DNA of 64,000 nucleotides from Leishmania donovani. Its lineage: Eukaryota > Euglenozoa > Kinetoplastea > Trypanosomatida > Trypanosomatidae. The notes below the pieces were generated by a model. That model did no database searches. It was not told the origin of the DNA and worked only from the letters and a program-made list of their open reading frames with translations. Positions 1-11,400 of this stretch are shown one piece after another; within the stretch, counting starts at the first letter, position 1; each line of letters starts with the position of its first letter. Made by a program: the position numbers and the translations under genes. The stretch lies in NCBI RefSeq assembly GCF_000227135.1, contig NC_018252.1, forward strand, positions 605,230 through 669,229, given 5' to 3'.

Positions 1-86
1 GGGCGTGCGTTCAGACAGGGATAACTATACAGATGTGTGCTCGTCACCGACAGTGTCAGACTAGAGGTGTCAGTAACATAAGCTTT

Positions 87-551
87 CTCATCAGTCGCAC
101 GGACGCAGAGGCAGGGGCAGGCAGGCACGGCTGGGAGGAGGTGGAGGGGGTGGGGGCCGTGACGGTGCCGCACACGGGAACGCGCACATCAGACTCAGGG
201 CACAGCCATTGCGGTGGCAGACCCCAGGCGTTGCTGTTCCACAGGACGGAGGTATGTCGTTCAGACGGCTCTTACCTAGTTGCGCGTTGCGTACTCGTCA
301 CGTGCGCGCGTGCAGGGCGGGTCGCGGCGGAGAGAATGTGGGGACTGCCGTGCCGCGATGGGTGCAGGAGGGAAAAGGTCGCGTTGAGGTGATGGAAGAA
401 TGGTGGGTGCTGTGTGGGTGGTAGAGTGACGGAGACGTGCCGGAATAGCGGGCGAGGGAGGCGCAGGGGAAGTGGGCAGTGTGTTTTGGCGAGTGTGCGG
501 GTGCGTAGTGTTCCACAGCATGCGTAGGTGCATGGGCCGCGAGGGTGGAAG
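87..551. repeat. Direct repeat, copy 1 (gap-flanking)
   Basis: This block is repeated at 651-1115 with an offset of exactly 564 bases. Reading both by eye I find one clear substitution (C at about 285, T at about 849). It ends directly at the N run. It is either one unit of a true tandem array or the overlapping end of a contig that was not merged. Confidence 0.85.
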
Positions 552-650
552 NNNNNNNNNNNNNNNNNNNNNNNNNNNNNNNNNNNNNNNNNNNNNNNNN
601 NNNNNNNNNNNNNNNNNNNNNNNNNNNNNNNNNNNNNNNNNNNNNNNNNN
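552..650. other. Assembly gap (99 N)
   Basis: A run of 99 N lies between two copies of the same sequence. The length equals that of the second gap at 63522-63620, so it is most likely a placeholder length and not a measured distance. Confidence 0.95.
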
Positions 651-1115
651 CTCATCAGTCGCACGGACGCAGAGGCAGGGGCAGGCAGGCACGGCTGGGA
701 GGAGGTGGAGGGGGTGGGGGCCGTGACGGTGCCGCACACGGGAACGCGCACATCAGACTCAGGGCACAGCCATTGCGGTGGCAGACCCCAGGCGTTGCTG
801 TTCCACAGGACGGAGGTATGTCGTTCAGACGGCTCTTACCTAGTTGCGTGTTGCGTACTCGTCACGTGCGCGCGTGCAGGGCGGGTCGCGGCGGAGAGAA
901 TGTGGGGACTGCCGTGCCGCGATGGGTGCAGGAGGGAAAAGGTCGCGTTGAGGTGATGGAAGAATGGTGGGTGCTGTGTGGGTGGTAGAGTGACGGAGAC
1001 GTGCCGGAATAGCGGGCGAGGGAGGCGCAGGGGAAGTGGGCAGTGTGTTTTGGCGAGTGTGCGGGTGCGTAGTGTTCCACAGCATGCGTAGGTGCATGGG
1101 CCGCGAGGGTGGAAG
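651..1115. repeat. Direct repeat, copy 2 (gap-flanking)
   Basis: Second copy of the block at 87-551, starting at the first base after the gap. Similarity stops at about 1115, where the sequence becomes unique. Confidence 0.85.
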
Positions 1116-1825
1116 GGCGTCTCGGTAATGAGGCTATCGACGAGTTCGCAAACCATTGCTATGGCCGATAAGGTCACGGGAAGGGCCTGTTAGGAAGCCA
1201 CTGGTGGATCCGTGGCGGGGAATTTATGTTGACGTCGAGTGCGCTGCTGTTGACGGGTGGCGGCAAGCGGTGCTGGCGAAGCCGATCATGCGAAAGAAGA
1301 AGTGGTCTCAGGTGAGTTGACGGAAATGGTGATGATGAGTCTCGTTTGAGTTAGCGCTGTAATGAACAAAGGAGTGCCCTTACCGTGAGGTGTGGGAGTG
1401 GGTGGGTCAGTGTGCTGATAGGGGATGGAATCGGATGGTGAGAAGATGCGCTGCTCCTTTCTCCCACAGGGCCCTTCCATCCTTTACTACTGCACACACC
1501 CACACACGCACGCAGCACAACAGAAAGAGGTGTTCGCAGAGGCTGAACACTGGGGAAAACGGGGACATACGCCGCAAGAGGGCCGGCTCCGGACACGTGC
1601 ACGCATGCAATCCCAACCCCAGGCAGATGCGCACGTAGGCATGCGTACACGGACACGGCCGCTTCTTGGACAGCAGGTCGAGGGCGTGAGATGTGAACAT
1701 TCGCTCAGTGGCTTTCTGAAAGACTGGTGAGGGACCCAACTTCGGTGTCCAGAGATGGGGAGTGGGTGAAGCAAGCGCACGCCCGCTTGCCTTCGAACCG
1801 TGCGCCAACTCCTTAGTGGCAGACG

Positions 1826-2134
1826 TCACATGTTACCCGCTGCTGCGTCTTTCATCCACTGATACGGCAGGTCTCCGCTGCGCAACTTCTGCTCGAACTC
1901 CTTCTTATGATCGATCGCCATGTACATGCCGTTGCGGACCTTGCTGATGCAGCGATCGAGGCACGCCTTCTCGCCGGGATGGTACGGGATGGCGTCATCG
2001 CCGTAGTGCGTAATGCACTTCTTTGTGCAGTACATGAACCCTTCGTTGCTGATGTGATAAAGCTTCTCGGACAGGACGACCGCTTCCGACTGCGTCAGCC
2101 CCATGAGGCTCGGATTGGACTGCACCGGCTGCAT
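1826..2134 (-). CDS. Small Tim chaperone (Tim9/Tim10-type, twin CX3C)
   Basis: A 102-residue protein of the mitochondrial intermembrane-space small Tim family. These form hexameric rings that carry hydrophobic precursors from the outer membrane to the inner-membrane translocase. The sequence shows the two CX3C pairs, C36-x3-C40 and C58-x3-C62, set in helical flanks, and the length fits the family. The spacing of 17 residues between the pairs is a little long. There is no cleavable presequence, as is usual for disulfide-trapped import. The ATG at 2134 is the first after a pyrimidine tract with candidate spliced-leader acceptors at 2312-2313 or 2225-2226. Which of Tim8, 9, 10 or 13 it matches cannot be settled by eye, and trypanosomatids have divergent sets. 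Confidence 0.85.
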   Translation of the reverse strand: MQPVQSNPSLMGLTQSEAVVLSEKLYHISNEGFMYCTKKCITHYGDDAIPYHPGEKACLDRCISKVRNGMYMAIDHKKEFEQKLRSGDLPYQWMKDAAAGNM

Positions 2135-3885
2135 TCTTCCCCTTCCCTACAGCTGCAAGATTGCGGGTATGTGCTTGCAAGCGCAAGTGCCGGTAGGCGG
2201 TGTCACTGGAGCTGACAGACGTGTCTGCGAGCGAAAGGAAACGAAGCTCACAACAAAGCCAATAGCAGCAGCACCAGTAATGCACGCAAAGGTTCGAGTG
2301 GCACGGAGTCACTTTTCCGGTGGAGTGTGCAAGTGCGTATGAAGTTCGGCGCGGTGATGATAGAGAGATATATATGGGAGAGTGAGCAGTGGGGAGAGGA
2401 TGAAGCAACGATGGTGGTAGTGGAGGGGGAAGAATGAGGCTGATGAGTGAAGAAGCAGCCCCCCACCCACCCAGACACAAGAAGAGCGGCTTTGATGTTC
2501 ATTTTTGTGTGTGCATTGCACACATGCGACGTCGTGCACCGCTCCGCGGCACCGGCTACTACGCCTTTCTTCTTCACACGTCGCTCTTTCACTCTGTTTT
2601 GGCTGCCGCCTCCTTTCACCTTCCCTATCTCTCAAGATGCCTCAGTTTGCTAGAGCAGTGCCCGACGCACACGCACGCACACACACAAAAGGCAAACAAC
2701 ACTGACGACGCCGCGTACGTGGGCCCCATTATACTTGCGAGAGTTGCGTGCATGTCCCATGCCTTCTTATATATATGTATGTGTGTTGTCGACGTGCAGC
2801 TTCGCTGCGTGACGACACGACGCGGTGAAACAAAGACGGACACGTTTGCGTCGTCTTCCCTACCCTTCCCTTCACGATGGGTGGAGAGCGGCCAGCGCCG
2901 TCATCGTGGTGTGTTCAGGTGCGCTTGCTTGATGCGTGTGCGCTACTGTGGAGCCAAAGGAGAGCATGGAGAGAGAGAGATTCGTGCAAAATCACCGCAA
3001 GGAGAAGAGCGACAAACGGCAGTCACGGGGTAAGAAGAAGCGACATGGCACTCGTACCCCCCTTCCCCCCCCCCCCCCACCACACACACACTACCACCAC
3101 CAGCACACGTGTGCGTGTGTGCTTGAGAGTGAGTGTCTACCGCATTCGCTCTGCCGGCCTTTCCCTTTCCACGCCTCTCACCACTCAGCCGAAGACCTCT
3201 TCAGTCGCCCTTTCCGCTACTGCGCCACACCTGAGCGGCGACGCAGACACACAACCAAACATCTGCGCACACGCACGCATGCCGTTGCACCATGGGCTCT
3301 TGCTCCGAGAAGGAACAGATGGTTCAGCTGGGCCACATAGCGCCGCCAAAGCAGTGAAGCCCTTCTCTGCAACAGGCGAGCAAACAAGCAACAGGCTTGA
3401 CAGCCACCAAAACTCGCGCGTTCCCCACATTCACATGGCGGGCTGAATCGAGCAGACCACAGACGCACTTTGCGGCGACAGAGAGAGGTGTGTGCGTGTG
3501 GGGGTGGGGTGGGGTGGGGGCAGAGAGATGCAGCAGTGGTGATGGTGGTGGTCGTGGGAATGGGGTGGGGGAGGTGTTGAGCGACACAGCCCACACACAC
3601 ACACACACACACACACCTTTCTACATACATATACGAGAATACGCCGACGGTTGTGCATCCTTGCCTTTCCATTACAGCATGCGTGTCGCTCTTTCGGCCA
3701 TCACGAAGAACACAGGCGCATGGAAGCCACGCACACACGCACACACGCACACGCGCTCACGCTTTGGGAACGCATGCCGAGCGAGGGCGAGCGAGAGGGG
3801 GACCGCAGCCAACGAAGGCGAAGAGCTTCTAACAGTGGTGACGCACGACGCACCGACATAGATAAACGCGCGGGGGACGTGGGCT
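2135..3885. other. Intergenic spacer (CLK 3' UTR / Tim 5' UTR)
   Basis: No gene is supported. It contains a 14-base C run at 3065-3078 followed by CA repeats, G-rich tracts near 3500-3570, and a (CA)n run at 3592-3616. The pyrimidine tract near 2320-2420 (minus strand) probably guides trans-splicing of the small Tim mRNA and polyadenylation of the kinase mRNA upstream of it. Confidence 0.6.
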
Positions 3886-6477
3886 CTAAATGTTCCGGAA
3901 GAAGGGATGCTGCATGGCCTCCTCTGCTGTGATGCGCTTGAATGGGTGGTAGCAAAGCATGCGCCGCGTCAGGTCCAGCAGGTCTGGCAGCGGGGCGAGG
4001 ATATCATCAAGAGTTGGCATGCGAGTCACGTAGTCGATGTCCCCCGGAAGCGTCTCCTCGAGCGGCTCCAGTCCATCATCCTCCGTCTTTCCGCTTGCCG
4101 CTGACGCGAAGCGCTGCTGCTTCTCCTGCTCATGCACCATGCTTTTCGATACAGGCCACTTGAGGTCAAAGTCTCGGTTATTCGGCTGGAGGGTGAAATA
4201 GTGGCGGAAGGTGCGCATGTCGCATGCGAAGACACTGCGCAGGTTTGTCGCCGTCCCGCTGCGGATGCCGTCCTTGTCGTGAAAGGTTCCGATGACGTGC
4301 TGCATCATGGCCAGGTGCTCCATCGTGTGGTTCGGCATGAACAGACACTCGCCTGTGAGCAGCTCCGGGATCATGCATCCCAGGGAGAAGATGTCCGCCG
4401 AGGTGTTCCAGCCAAAGCCCAGCAGTACCTCAGGGCTGCGATAGTGGGAGGTCTGGATCGGGTTGTAGCTGACCGGAACGTGCGCGTAGCCTGGGATAAG
4501 GCTGTGGTCGCGGAAGGTGGAGAGAAACTGCGCTGCGCCGAGGTCGACGACACGCACGCTGTTCATCACCGGCATTGGCACCCTCACGTAGTGCGCCAGT
4601 GTCAAGTCGCCCTTTTGGGACGGGGTCACGTCGACGGGCACGATGCTGAGGCCCGTCGACGACATCGACGCCGCCCCTTCGCCCGCCGAACGCGCCGCTT
4701 CCATCGGACCAGCTTTGAGCCCCTCCCCCTCCGCCGCTGCGCCCGTGACGGCGGCGACGCTGCGGTTCGATGACGGTGGAGGCGAGGAGAGGGTGAAGGC
4801 CATCTGCTCATGCCGGTGTGCCCGCTGCTCGAGGGAGGAGCTGTGGAGCTTGCAGTCGTCATTCGACCGCTTTTTGGTCTCGGCGGCGGAGGGCATGCGT
4901 TTGGCAACGGTGTCGCTGTTGCGGCGGAGGTAGTGGGTATAGTAGATGCCGACGTCGACGGAGAGCACCTTGGAGGACTCGAAGAGAACATTTTCCGGCT
5001 TCAGGTCTGTGTGCACGACGCCGCGGCAGTGGATAAACTGCAGGAAGGTCAGCACCTGATACAGCACCGCCTTGAGGAGCGGGAGAGGGAGGCCCCGGTA
5101 GTACACACGCCGCCGCCGCTGCTGCTGCTGCTGCGGTTGCTCCTGTGTGAGTGGCGGCAATGGCTGCTGTGCGTCCCCGCTGGCGCCCATGTCCACGGTC
5201 ACTGCCGTTGCAGAAAACTGTCGTGGCATCGTGGAGAAGGCGCCGTCGCTGCAGGTGCTCTTCCCCGACTGCGCCTCAGTGCGCAGCCGCTTGTGCCGAG
5301 ACGCGCGTGTCACCTCCTTGCTCTTCTGCCGGATGGTGTTCAGCACGTTCAGAAGTGTCGGGCCCATCACAGGAAAGACGATGGCCGGGTGCACCGGATG
5401 CGCAACGTACCCCATGGGCACGAGGAAGCGGCCTTGATCAGCAAAGTACTGCTGTTTGATACCGCACGTGGAGGCGGTGAACATGACAACGGAGCGGACG
5501 GAGATGTACGGCGATGAGGTCGTCGTGCCCTGACGGTGCCCCGCCGCCGCCGCCGCTGCGACTTCCTCCGGCGCTACCGAGGGTGGGTCGACGCAGATGG
5601 AGTTGAGGATGGTGAACTCGTCCCAGCACGCCTCGATGTACTCCTCCTTGTCGCGGAACACCTTCAGCGCCACCCGCGCCGGGACGTCACCGGAGATTTG
5701 AGTGGCCAGCGCCGGCGAAGACGGCGGTGCGATGCCGAGCACCACCTTCGAGAAGGTCCCTTTGCCGAGCGTGCGCTCGTACAGGTATGTGTCGTAGAGC
5801 ACAAACTGCTTCTCTTGTTGCGGGGGGCCGCTGACGCTACCCGTCGGTGAGGAGGTCCGCGACATCGCCGAGGCGGCCTCGACCACGCGCATGAACGGCG
5901 TCGCGTCGCGGCGGAACTTCTCCGCGTAGGCCTCCGTGAATATTGGGTACTTCTTCGTCACATCCTCGGCGTAGTTGCGCGGGTCCTTTTCGTTCGTCTC
6001 GTCCTCCACATCCTCGTCGCTGTAGGAGGACGAGACCGACGACGACGAGGACGGCGCCGCATGTGGCAGGGGCGGAGGTGGGGTGGGCCAGTTGCTCTGG
6101 CTGCTCGCACGTGATCGACATGTGCAGGAGGAGCTTTGCGTGAGCGCCACGGAATGTGCCGAGGCGTGCGTCGCCGGGCCACCGGCACGCTCGCACAGCC
6201 GGTGTGCCTGCCCCTCGTCGTCATTGCCGCCGCCCTGCGACACCGGTGTCGCGTAGTAGGAACTGTGGCTGGTCACTGCCGCACTGCTGAGAGTGGGGTC
6301 TACGTAGAGCGTCTGCACCATCACGGTAGTCGTGGTGTTGCCTTCAGCACCGCTGCCGTGCCCGTCGCAGGGGCTGTGATGGTGCAGCGGCTGCTGCGCG
6401 TGCGCATTGTCTTCCTCACTGCCCGTACTGGAGCCGCGGTTACGCTTGAGGGGACTCGTCAGATCGTGCTGGAGCAT
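3886..6477 (-). CDS. CLK/LAMMER-family (CMGC) protein kinase
   Basis: An 863-residue kinase. Residues 1-225 are Ser/His/acid-rich and probably disordered. The catalytic domain runs from about 225 to the C-terminus, with glycine loop LGKGTFSKV (237-245), ATP lysine K272, likely alpha-C glutamate E287, catalytic loop HTDLKPEN (489-496, D491), DLG (645-647) in place of DFG, SPE (681-683) and the LAMMER-type EHLAMMQ (720-726). HTDLKPEN plus EHLAMM is diagnostic of the CLK/LAMMER group, which phosphorylates SR-type splicing factors elsewhere and includes kinetochore kinases in trypanosomes. Oddities are a loop of 148 residues between N496 and D645, a poly-Gln/Arg insertion near 445-457 and a lengthened activation segment. 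The start at 6477 is chosen because the open frame upstream is CA-repeat UTR. All catalytic residues are present, so activity is expected. Confidence 0.9.
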   Translation of the reverse strand: MLQHDLTSPLKRNRGSSTGSEEDNAHAQQPLHHHSPCDGHGSGAEGNTTTTVMVQTLYVDPTLSSAAVTSHSSYYATPVSQGGGNDDEGQAHRLCERAGGPATHASAHSVALTQSSSCTCRSRASSQSNWPTPPPPLPHAAPSSSSSVSSSYSDEDVEDETNEKDPRNYAEDVTKKYPIFTEAYAEKFRRDATPFMRVVEAASAMSRTSSPTGSVSGPPQQEKQFVLYDTYLYERTLGKGTFSKVVLGIAPPSSPALATQISGDVPARVALKVFRDKEEYIEACWDEFTILNSICVDPPSVAPEEVAAAAAAGHRQGTTTSSPYISVRSVVMFTASTCGIKQQYFADQGRFLVPMGYVAHPVHPAIVFPVMGPTLLNVLNTIRQKSKEVTRASRHKRLRTEAQSGKSTCSDGAFSTMPRQFSATAVTVDMGASGDAQQPLPPLTQEQPQQQQQRRRRVYYRGLPLPLLKAVLYQVLTFLQFIHCRGVVHTDLKPENVLFESSKVLSVDVGIYYTHYLRRNSDTVAKRMPSAAETKKRSNDDCKLHSSSLEQRAHRHEQMAFTLSSPPPSSNRSVAAVTGAAAEGEGLKAGPMEAARSAGEGAASMSSTGLSIVPVDVTPSQKGDLTLAHYVRVPMPVMNSVRVVDLGAAQFLSTFRDHSLIPGYAHVPVSYNPIQTSHYRSPEVLLGFGWNTSADIFSLGCMIPELLTGECLFMPNHTMEHLAMMQHVIGTFHDKDGIRSGTATNLRSVFACDMRTFRHYFTLQPNNRDFDLKWPVSKSMVHEQEKQQRFASAASGKTEDDGLEPLEETLPGDIDYVTRMPTLDDILAPLPDLLDLTRRMLCYHPFKRITAEEAMQHPFFRNI

Positions 6478-8401
6478 TGCGGAGAAGGGGGCGGAAACAA
6501 GGCGGGTGGCTGTGGCTGATGCACCGCCTCGCGACGTATCAGATGCTGCGGATTCAGGACGCGGCCCACGTGCGCGGATGCGTAGGCATACACACACACG
6601 GAGAGAGGCACACACACACACACACACACACACTGACCCACACGAGTGTGTCCCTCCTCTTGGTTTTTGGGTCTTACACGTCCCTCCACCCTTTTCACTT
6701 GATATGAGTGCGTGCGTGTGTGTGTGTCGGTGCGTATGGGTGAATGTATGTTGGACGGTTGGCGATTTTGAGCGGACACCCCACCACCGCCACCACTGGA
6801 GCAACACGAAACGAAAAGGAGGTGGGTGGGGTGCGTCGGAGATGAAGGGTGAAGAGGTCACACACACAGCACTGAGTGGTGCTGTTCGTGGTGGGTAGGT
6901 CGATGATGAACTGTGTATGTGTGTGTATACGCGTGTGTGAGGGACTACGGGGAGACGGGGTGAAGTGAGGTGCGTATGTATGTGTATGCGTGTGCGTGTC
7001 AGGGGGCTATAGACACACACGAACAAGCACAGGCATCAACAGAAAACAGCAGCAGCACACAAGCGTGATCTCCTTTTCGTCGCGTCGCTCTCTGCCGCAG
7101 GCAGCGATGGCGAGCACTGCTCGAGTTCTGCACAACGTCTTCGCCTTTTTCGTTTCTACTCTTCACTGCGGTCTTTCCTTCCCCTTGGCTATCCCGCCGC
7201 TTTTTGTGCGACTGCTGCTGCTGTGTTGATGTTGATGCGCTTAAGCGTGTACGCGTGTGTGCACGGCAGTGGCGAACAGCAAACGGTTGGCTGCGATGAG
7301 CGGAGGGAGAAAGAAGAAAGGAGTGAGAGAGAGGTGGTGGTGGTGAACACATGCACGTGTGCGTATGGGTACAGATCACCGCCACTGTGAGAGGGGTCAG
7401 TTGGAGAGGGGGGGGGGGACAGACACCGATGCGGGAACGCGCGATCGCACACAAATAACAGAGAGAGGGGACGGAATGGGGAGAGGGGGGAGGGAGGGAG
7501 GGGGCGATAACAAGAGGGTTGCCGAGCGTGAGCGCGTGGATGGAGGCACGTAGGAGAGTGGTGGTGGTGGTGTGGGGTGTGGTAAGAACAGCAAAATGAG
7601 AACAAACACAACACAGAAAAGAGGAGGAGGGGAGAGTTCCTCTCACTCGGAGGGGGGTGCGGGGTTGCTTGTGCGTCCGTATGTATATGGTGTGGAGATG
7701 ATTTAGCTGCAGCTGCCGATGCGCCGTTGTGCCGGCATGTGTATTGGTCATGCCAGAGAGCAAGGAAAGGAGGGAAAGAGAGATGAGTTGCCGGAAGACG
7801 GATTGAGGGCAGGGGAGGAGTTGCGGGCGAGACCTCGCTGCACATGCGCACCCAGAGACACACACACACACGTGAACGCGAGGATGGCGATAAGAAATGA
7901 GGCAGACGCTGATGCCGAAACGTGCGCGTATGTAAGTGCGAGTGTGCTTGTCCATATGAGGGAGGCCATACGCGCGCGCACATACACAGGTGTATAGCTC
8001 ACCTGATCCAACACCTCACTGAAGCACGCTCTCCCCAAGCAGCTCCATCAGCGGCTGTCATCTTCGAATCTTTCCCATTTTCGAGGATAGCTATGCTCCC
8101 TCCTGTGCTGATTGAAGGGGATGAGCGGGGGGAGAGTTCAGCTTGCTGTTGAGCTCGAGAAGTGACCAAGTAAATAAAGACTGCCCCCCCCCCCCTGGAA
8201 CACACACACACACCGGCACCACACACTCGGCAAACACGCAGCGACACAGGCGCACACGCATGGACAGCTCCCACGCTTCATCCGCGCACAGTGCCAAGCA
8301 CCACCTCCAGGAGACGCATACACACATAAGCGCACTACTCATGCGCGCGGCACACGTGCACAACAACGTTGCTCTGCCCATCCAGCTGCACTGCTGTGCA
8401 T
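6478..8401. other. Intergenic spacer (TRAPPC8 3' UTR / CLK 5' UTR)
   Basis: No gene is supported. The stretch holds (CA)n at 6608-6633, an 11-base G run at 7408-7418, GGAGG-type purine tracts near 7480-7505 (pyrimidine on the sense strand), and a 12-base C run at 8184-8195. Long open frames here are Pro/His/Thr-rich products of repeats. Confidence 0.6.
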
Positions 8402-11400
8402 TCATGTCGGTGGCGTCGTCGCGTCGACTGCGGCTGCTCCCGATGGCGGGAGGGATGAGGACGACGGGGAGGGCGGGGGGATGCCTACAGCGACGTCAGC
8501 GGTGAAGCCAGCTGGGGAAGATGCCGCAATGCCAGAAGCAGAGGACGGCGATAGCGGATTGTGTACCCAAGCGGCGAAAGCGGAATGCTCTGCTTCCTGA
8601 GAGTTCCCGGCTTCCTGTGAGTGCCGTGGCAGAGAAGGCGCGTGCCTCGCTGCCGGCGAAGTCCACGTTTCCGTATCCTTGGCGTCAGCTGCGTTCATCA
8701 GCACTTCGGTACCGTCGCACACGTCAGCGGCACATGCAATCCTGACATCGCTCGAGCGCAGCTGCCGCATCGGAGACACGAGGCCGATCTGCGTCTTGGT
8801 GCCAGCCACGCACAGAGGGTCCGAGTCCTCGCGCACCGCCAACTCCGCCATGCATTCAACACTGCCCATCCCGTCAGCGCCGCTCAGCGGATGCGGACCA
8901 TCGTGCGACCATTGCAAGGGCGAGCTCGCCTCACTGATATCGAGGGTGAATGCCGCCTCCGCTGCGTGGCTCTCGAACGCAACTGCGGGGAGGTGAAGAG
9001 GGCTGCACAGCTCCTCGGCATCGTCGCACGGCTGCCGCGCAGGTGATCGAACCGAGGAGAAGGTTCCTTGGGCGCCGACGGCGGCCACAACCGCGGGCTG
9101 CGCGACGCTGTCCATCTTGCGCGACGTTGCCGAGACCAGATCGGCCACCCAGGAGCCACCGACACTGTCGGGCGCCGAGACTCCTCCGTTGCCTATGGCC
9201 ATAGCTTCTTCCGTTAGGGGTGGCGGCGCTGCCGCTGGCATCAGGGGCGTACTCCAGGAGGGGCTGCGCAAAGGGGCTGCCGCGCTGCCACCGACGCCTG
9301 CGACGCTGGTGACCGACCTGGGCGTGGCAAAGGAGCTGTTGGCTGTGCAGTGGCCGCCCCTGGACGTGCCGCCCCCCGCCATCTTGACGGTGGGGCGGTA
9401 TACGTATTGCAGCCCATGGGGGTCCGACACGTTGCCGAGCCTCGCTCTCTCGAGCTCCGTTTCGAAGATCTCCAGCTGGCGGAAGAATTTGCGAGCGGCG
9501 TCATGCGAGCGCGTCGCCGCAGCCGCTGCGGTGGAGGGGGCGCTCACGGCCGCGACAGGAGCAGCCGCGGGTGCGGCTTTCCGCACCGTCACCCCAGAAC
9601 CCTCCCCCACAGCGGTCGATGTAGCGGCGCGGTCATCGACCATGATGACGCGGGTTAGAGCAGGCGCAGTGTAGGACATCACCTGGCTGACTGTCGCACC
9701 ACCGGCCGGGCCGAGAGGGGCAAGCTGGCGCACCAGCTCCGCCGCCCGGGTGCCGTAGCGTTCTACCAGCGTCATCACACTGCTATGCGCTGCAGCCGCC
9801 AGATACCCCTGCAGGGCTTGCCGGCGTCCGCACCGTTCCGCGCCGCTGCGCATGTCTGCGCCGTCGTCGGGTCGCTGGCGCCCACACAGCTGCCGGTCTG
9901 AGAGCAACACGCGCGGTGCAGTTCTGGGCGCTGCCGACGGTGTCTTGTGACTCAGCAAGGCGCGGATGAGAGACGGAAGTGTCATACCCGTGCACATGAG
10001 CGGCTGCGCACCCTCCGTGCCTCGCATCTCGTCAGCGCCATCAGCGCCGTCGTCGTCTTTTTCGGCGGTGCTGTGCAAGTAGCAGATGGAGGCAGCACTG
10101 AGAGAGATGCGCTGGCAGTCCACCAGCCCAGGGCGCAGTGCGAGCGCCGTGAACTGCACCTCGTACTCCTCGCTCGGCATCAGCAAGAATGTGTGCACTG
10201 TCTTCCCTACAAACAGCACCGGCACATCGGACCCGCTCGCCGTCATCGCTGCCGGAGGAGACGGTGGTGGTGGTGGTGTGGCAGGGCTGGCGGCCTGGTC
10301 GCCCCTCGCTCCTCCTTCGCGAGCGTGCTTGAGGAAGGAGAGAGAATGGTGCGGCACAGGGGGCGGCAGGGCCTCGGCGGTCACGAGCAGCGGCACCGGC
10401 GCCAGCGACAGGCAGCGCAGCGTCACCGGCACCGGGGCAGCAACAGTCTTGTCCGATGCTCGGCTCGGTGTGACTCGCACGACTGGGGGTGCCTGAACGT
10501 GCGACACCAAGGCTCCCTGCCAGCGCTTGAGGCTGGCGTAGCGCACCAGCATGGCCTCGCAGAGCTCTTGCTGGGTTTGCTCGGCCGACACGCCAGCCCT
10601 GACGGCGCTGAGGGCCGGCCGCAGCGACGTCGCCGACTCCTGCTCAGCCTGCCGCTTCTGCTGCTGCGCCACTGTCTGGTACACGTGCTCGATGGGGTCC
10701 ACGAAGAGGAACACCTGGCCTTCTCGCTGGCCCAGATCACCACCAACACCACTGTGTTTCTTATGACTCTCAGCACCGCCACCCTCTTCGCGCACCCACG
10801 CCACGGCGATGGCGAGTGGGGTGTACTGCTCTATCGGGCCCCCGCAGAGACGCCGCTCCTCGTCCGCCTCGTCGCATCGGCGCTGTTTTGCTGTCTTCGT
10901 TGCCTCCTTCTGTTGCCCAGCTTTGTCGGCGTAGAACGCTAAGCCGCCGCCGGCCTCGTCCGCGGACGGGCGTGCGCCGACGTGGCCCGGCCCAACACAC
11001 GAGGTTTGCAGAAAGAAAAGATTGCGCTCCGACTGGGATACAGACGTGCCGAGGTGCTCCTCCACGGCCTTCGCGCGTGCTGGCGACGGAAGTGCCTTCG
11101 CCAGCGCTATGCACGTGGTGTCGCGGTACGGGCATTGCGCCCCGGCGCTGGTGGCGGCGGCGCCGTCGCTCAGCGACACGCGCCGCACCGTCGCATCTGC
11201 CCCTTCTGCGGCGCGCGGTTGCCGCTTTACCAGCAGAGGCAGCGTCAGCGAGTCTCCGTGGGAGAGCAGGCAGTGCACGGCGCAGTCCGCAAACAGCTCT
11301 TCTGTGCCCTTGTGCTCGACACCCCAGCGGGGACTGTGCACGACCAACACGCGGGCAACGCGCACTGGCGCGTACGAGTGGCCTCTGGCGTGGGTATGAC

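Larger units (their letters stand above)
1..1825. other. Gene-free end region with tandem 465-bp copies and a gap
   Basis: No credible gene is seen in this stretch, which lies downstream of the small Tim gene and so should include its 3' UTR and polyadenylation zone. It holds two near-identical blocks (87-551 and 651-1115) either side of an N run, then about 700 bases of unique G/T-rich sequence with short CA runs near 1495-1515. The open frames that cross it are low in complexity and broken by the gap. Confidence 0.7.

Noticed and set aside
836..1177. Frames within the duplicated block at the left end
   Set aside because: They appear in both copies only because the DNA is duplicated; Pro/His/Thr-rich content suggests non-coding sequence.
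3592..3616. CRISPR-like or telomeric repeat
   Set aside because: Plain (CA)n microsatellite without spacers; no TTAGGG units occur in the window.
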